From Bacteroidales bacterium (GTDB lineage Bacteria > Bacteroidota > Bacteroidia > Bacteroidales > F082), in the NCBI GenBank assembly GCA_024762735.1, contig JANTGU010000005.1, positions 1 to 25,087 of the forward strand: DNA of 25,087 bases, read 5' to 3'. The position numbers and the translations under genes were made by a program. The notes under the pieces are model-generated. The model did not search any database, was not told where the DNA came from, and saw only the letters and a program-made list of their open reading frames with translations. Below, in pieces: positions 22,538-25,087 of this stretch (its first letter is position 1; each line of letters begins with the position of its first letter).

Positions 22538-23584
22538 TTACTGTTCAAACAATTTCCTGATGGAGGCGTGGTGTGCTTTTATGATTCCTTTTTCGGTGAT
22601 GATACCGGTGATGTATTTGGATGGGGTAACATCAAAAGAAGGGTTGTATGCTTTGGACCCCGGGTTGTTGACACGCACCTTTACCAGGTGGCCGTTTTTA
22701 TCATAGCCTGTTTGGTACAACACTTCGTCTTCGTGCCTGAACTCAATGGGGATGGCTTTTCCGGTTTTGCATTGCAGGTCGAAAGTGGCGGTGGGTGCTG
22801 CCACGTAAAACGGTACGCCCAGCGCTTTGGCGATGATGGCTTTTTCGAAGGTTCCTATTTTGTTGGCTGTATCACCATTGGCGGCAATACGGTCGGCACC
22901 CACGATGACCATATCGATTTTTCCTTCTGCCATCAACATGGCCGAAGCGTTGTCGGGAATGATAACATGCGGTACTCCCTCGTTGTATAACTCCCAGGCG
23001 GTGAGTCTGCCCCCCTGACTACGAGGGCGGGTTTCGTCAACATAAACAAAAACATCTTTTCCCTGTTCGCGGGCCGTGTAGATGGGTGAGAGCGCCGTAC
23101 CATAGTCAACAAACGCCAGCCAACCGGCATTGCAGTGCGTCATGATGTTGGCTTTTTTACCGATGAGCGCAGCGCCATATTCACCAATGGCTTTCGAACT
23201 CATGGCATCTTCGCGGGCAATGCGTTTGGCTTCCACCAGGGCGTCTTCCGGGCTGTGAAGTCCTGCCTGATAGACTCTCTCGACAGCATAAAACAGGTTT
23301 CTGGCTGTGGGTCGCGTGGCTTCAATATCCTGGCGGGCTTCGCGAATCACCACCGCCCTGTTTTTACCCTTTGCTTTCAAAAATGCCTGTGCCATGGCGT
23401 AACCTGCAGCTGCCCCTATGGCTCCTGCCCCGCGCACCACCATGTCGGTAATGGCCAAACAGGTATCCCAGTAGGTTTCGCATTTATGAATAACAAATTC
23501 AAAAGGAAGTTTATTTTGCTGAATCATGTAAACCACGTTACCTTCCATCCAAACGGTTTCGTATTGTTGATCTCCTACGGTCAT
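22538..23584 (-). CDS. mtnA: S-methyl-5-thioribose-1-phosphate isomerase MtnA
   Basis: MtnA converts methylthioribose 1-phosphate to methylthioribulose 1-phosphate in methionine salvage. The 348 residues are full length for the family. Signatures are RGAGAIGAAAGY (51-62), RPTARNLFYAV (91-101), the catalytic cysteine C151 in THCNAGWLA and the catalytic aspartate D231 in GADRIAANGD; these correspond to Cys160 and Asp240 of the Bacillus enzyme at one constant offset. Other salvage genes are not in the window, so the isomerase may serve a partial salvage or by-product route. It lies 127 nt downstream of the M20 amidohydrolase on the same strand, across an AT-rich gap without a clear promoter. Confidence 0.93.
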   Translation of the reverse strand: MTVGDQQYETVWMEGNVVYMIQQNKLPFEFVIHKCETYWDTCLAITDMVVRGAGAIGAAAGYAMAQAFLKAKGKNRAVVIREARQDIEATRPTARNLFYAVERVYQAGLHSPEDALVEAKRIAREDAMSSKAIGEYGAALIGKKANIMTHCNAGWLAFVDYGTALSPIYTAREQGKDVFVYVDETRPRSQGGRLTAWELYNEGVPHVIIPDNASAMLMAEGKIDMVIVGADRIAANGDTANKIGTFEKAIIAKALGVPFYVAAPTATFDLQCKTGKAIPIEFRHEDEVLYQTGYDKNGHLVKVRVNNPGSKAYNPSFDVTPSKYITGIITEKGIIKAHHASIRKLFEQ

Positions 23585-23711
23585 AATAATGATTTGCTAA
23601 ATGTTTAGCTTGTTATTTGCTAATTGTTAAATTACTATTTTAAAATAAAATCAAACGATTGACCTTATTTATCAATATTTATCACAAATAAGTAAATTAT
23701 ACCAAATTTTA

Positions 23712-24905
23712 TTACTTATTTGCTAATTGCTTCAAGGCAATCCAGGTGAGCAACCCGGTGCCGATTCTTATGCTCTCTTCATCCACATCAAAAGTGGGCG
23801 TGTGCAGACCCGAGGTAATGCCTTTTTCGTGGTTGGCCACGCCAAGCCTGTAAAAGCAGGCAGGCACCCGCTGCGCGTAATAGGCAAAATCTTCCACGGT
23901 CATCCTGCGGGGCAGGGTAACCACCTGCTCTTCTCCCAAATAGGTTTTGGCTGCCTCGATAGCAGCTTGTGTGACCTTATCGTTGTTGATTAATACGGGA
24001 TAGCCTTTATCGATGATCACTTCGTAGGACAAACCCTGTTTTCCGGTTATTTCGGCAGCGACTTCATGAAGCAGGGTGTGTACCGTTGCTCTCCACGACT
24101 CGTCAAAAGTCCTGAAGGTACCATGGATGGCTACTTCGGCGGGAAACACGTTGTGGGCACCGTTTCCCACAATCTTTCCAAACGACAAAACCGTGGGAAC
24201 TCCCTCGGGAGCCTGTTCGTCAACACGCTTTTTTAAGGCTACAATCAGCTGCGATGCTACCCACACGGCATCGTCACCGCGTTCGGGCATGGCGGCATGC
24301 CCTCCTTTACCCCGCACGTAAATATTGATTTCATCGGACGAGGCCATATATTCCCCTGTCCTGAAACCCACCTTGCCCACAGGTAATTCCGGGAATACGT
24401 GCTGCGCCACGATGGTAGCCGGTTTTGGATTGTCCAACACCCCCTCGGTAATCATCTGTTGCGCCCCACCGGGCAGCACTTCTTCCGCCGGTTGGAAAAT
24501 GAGTTTTACGGTTCCTTCAAATTCTGTTTTCAGTTTTTGCAAAAGGTAGGCAACCCCCAGCAGGCAGGTAGTGTGCACATCGTGGCCACAGGCGTGCATA
24601 ATTCCGGTATTCAGTGATCGATAAGCTACCTTGTTTTCTTCCTGAATGGGCAGGGCATCCATATCGGCACGTAAAGCCACGGTTTTGCTGTCAGGATTTT
24701 TTCCTTTAATCAGCGCCACCAAGCCATTACCCGCTATCCCCGTTTGATGGTCAATGTTCCATTGAGCAAGCAGGTTGGCAATATACCTGGCTGTTTCAGT
24801 TTCGTGAAAGCTTAGCTCGGGATGCCTGTGTAAATGGCGTCGCGTTTGCCTGAGCATATCATAGTTGGCTGACACCAGCTCTTTTATGGTTTCTTTTGTA
24901 ATCAA
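23712..24905 (-). CDS. M20D-family amidohydrolase (N-acyl amino acid / hippurate hydrolase type)
   Basis: This metal-dependent hydrolase family removes acyl groups from amino acids or similar amides. The 397 residues are full length. The di-metal site is intact: C106 and H108 in HACGHDVH, E141-E142 in QPAEE, H169 in QHVFPE and H368 near the C-terminus. The dimerisation or lid domain (about 190-305) contains GKGGHAAMPERGDD. There is no signal peptide, so the enzyme is cytoplasmic. Substrate cannot be told; relatives include hippuricase, IAA-amino acid hydrolase and N-acetyl-diaminopimelate deacetylase. Confidence 0.9.
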   Translation of the reverse strand: MITKETIKELVSANYDMLRQTRRHLHRHPELSFHETETARYIANLLAQWNIDHQTGIAGNGLVALIKGKNPDSKTVALRADMDALPIQEENKVAYRSLNTGIMHACGHDVHTTCLLGVAYLLQKLKTEFEGTVKLIFQPAEEVLPGGAQQMITEGVLDNPKPATIVAQHVFPELPVGKVGFRTGEYMASSDEINIYVRGKGGHAAMPERGDDAVWVASQLIVALKKRVDEQAPEGVPTVLSFGKIVGNGAHNVFPAEVAIHGTFRTFDESWRATVHTLLHEVAAEITGKQGLSYEVIIDKGYPVLINNDKVTQAAIEAAKTYLGEEQVVTLPRRMTVEDFAYYAQRVPACFYRLGVANHEKGITSGLHTPTFDVDEESIRIGTGLLTWIALKQLANK

Positions 24906-24928
24906 TATCCCGGGTTAAATTAACAAAG

Positions 24929-24936
24929 CAAATGTA
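24929..24936 (-). promoter_or_regulatory. Candidate -7 element of the M20 amidohydrolase gene
   Basis: The minus strand reads TACATTTG, a perfect TAnnTTTG, 23 nt before the ATG at 24905. Only a weak TTTA lies near the -33 distance. Confidence 0.45.
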
Positions 24937-25029
24937 CATCAATTTATTGATGCCTTAAAGCCGGAAAGTGTAGTTTTGTGTGAGGCACATTCGACATTAA
25001 ACAGCCATTTGGAGGAAAGACTTTGGCGT

Positions 25030-25050
25030 CGCACGGTTGCAAACCGTGCG
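25030..25050. repeat. Family C hairpin (GCA-loop palindrome), second copy
   Basis: A perfect 9-bp stem, CGCACGGTT / AACCGTGCG, encloses a GCA loop. It has the same loop and layout as 2004-2022 but different, still complementary, stem bases. A half of the family A palindrome (ACCCCGGGCTA) follows at the window edge. Confidence 0.6.
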
Positions 25051-25087
25051 AGAGAGGTTAGTGTTAGCAATTGACCCCGGGCTAAAC

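Overview
The window is chromosomal DNA from a member of the Bacteroidota, probably an anaerobic or facultative Bacteroidales-type organism. This rests on the gliding lipoprotein gene gldH in the order RicT/PSP1-gldH-PBP1A, on menD, on the rpsF-rpsR-rplI operon, and on promoters of the Bacteroidota type (TTG, about 17-20 nt, TAnnTTTG) ahead of several genes. No rRNA, tRNA, CRISPR array, integrase or complete insertion sequence was seen.

Layout. Positions 1-1830 (minus) hold wecE, a sugar-nucleotide transaminase, followed by the 5' part of menD (menaquinone synthesis), which runs off the left edge. Positions 2050-7240 (minus) hold holB (polymerase III delta'), then a RicT/PSP1 protein, gldH and a class A penicillin-binding protein. 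A small zinc-ribbon gene (7342-7527, plus) diverges from holB. Positions 7651-9684 (minus) hold a SpoU/TrmH RNA methyltransferase and the S6-S18-L9 operon, with a clear promoter and terminator. A long gene-poor stretch (9685-10672) packed with palindromic repeats leads to an unusual 1121-residue secreted peptidase joining M1-like, M28 and PDZ domains (10673-14038). More repeats follow, then an M3 oligopeptidase (14807-16855).

The standout region is 17048-21328: a glycyl radical enzyme operon that I read as 4-hydroxyphenylacetate decarboxylase. It comprises hpdB (catalytic subunit), hpdC (small Fe-S subunit) and hpdA (radical-SAM activase), which together convert 4-hydroxyphenylacetate, a tyrosine fermentation product, to p-cresol and CO2. 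The operon is visibly more AT-rich and uses more AGA arginine codons than its neighbours, which suggests horizontal acquisition. A palindromic repeat sits between hpdB and hpdC, so the three genes are not tightly packed. The right end (21371-24905, minus) holds a family 2 glycosyltransferase, mtnA (methylthioribose-1-phosphate isomerase) and an M20 amidohydrolase.

At least four families of dispersed intergenic palindromes (called A-D here) occur. Family A is modular, REP-like and in places invaded by family B. Two A copies end just upstream of start codons, and both D copies end just upstream of promoters. All functional statements are read from sequence and recalled family knowledge; no search was run.
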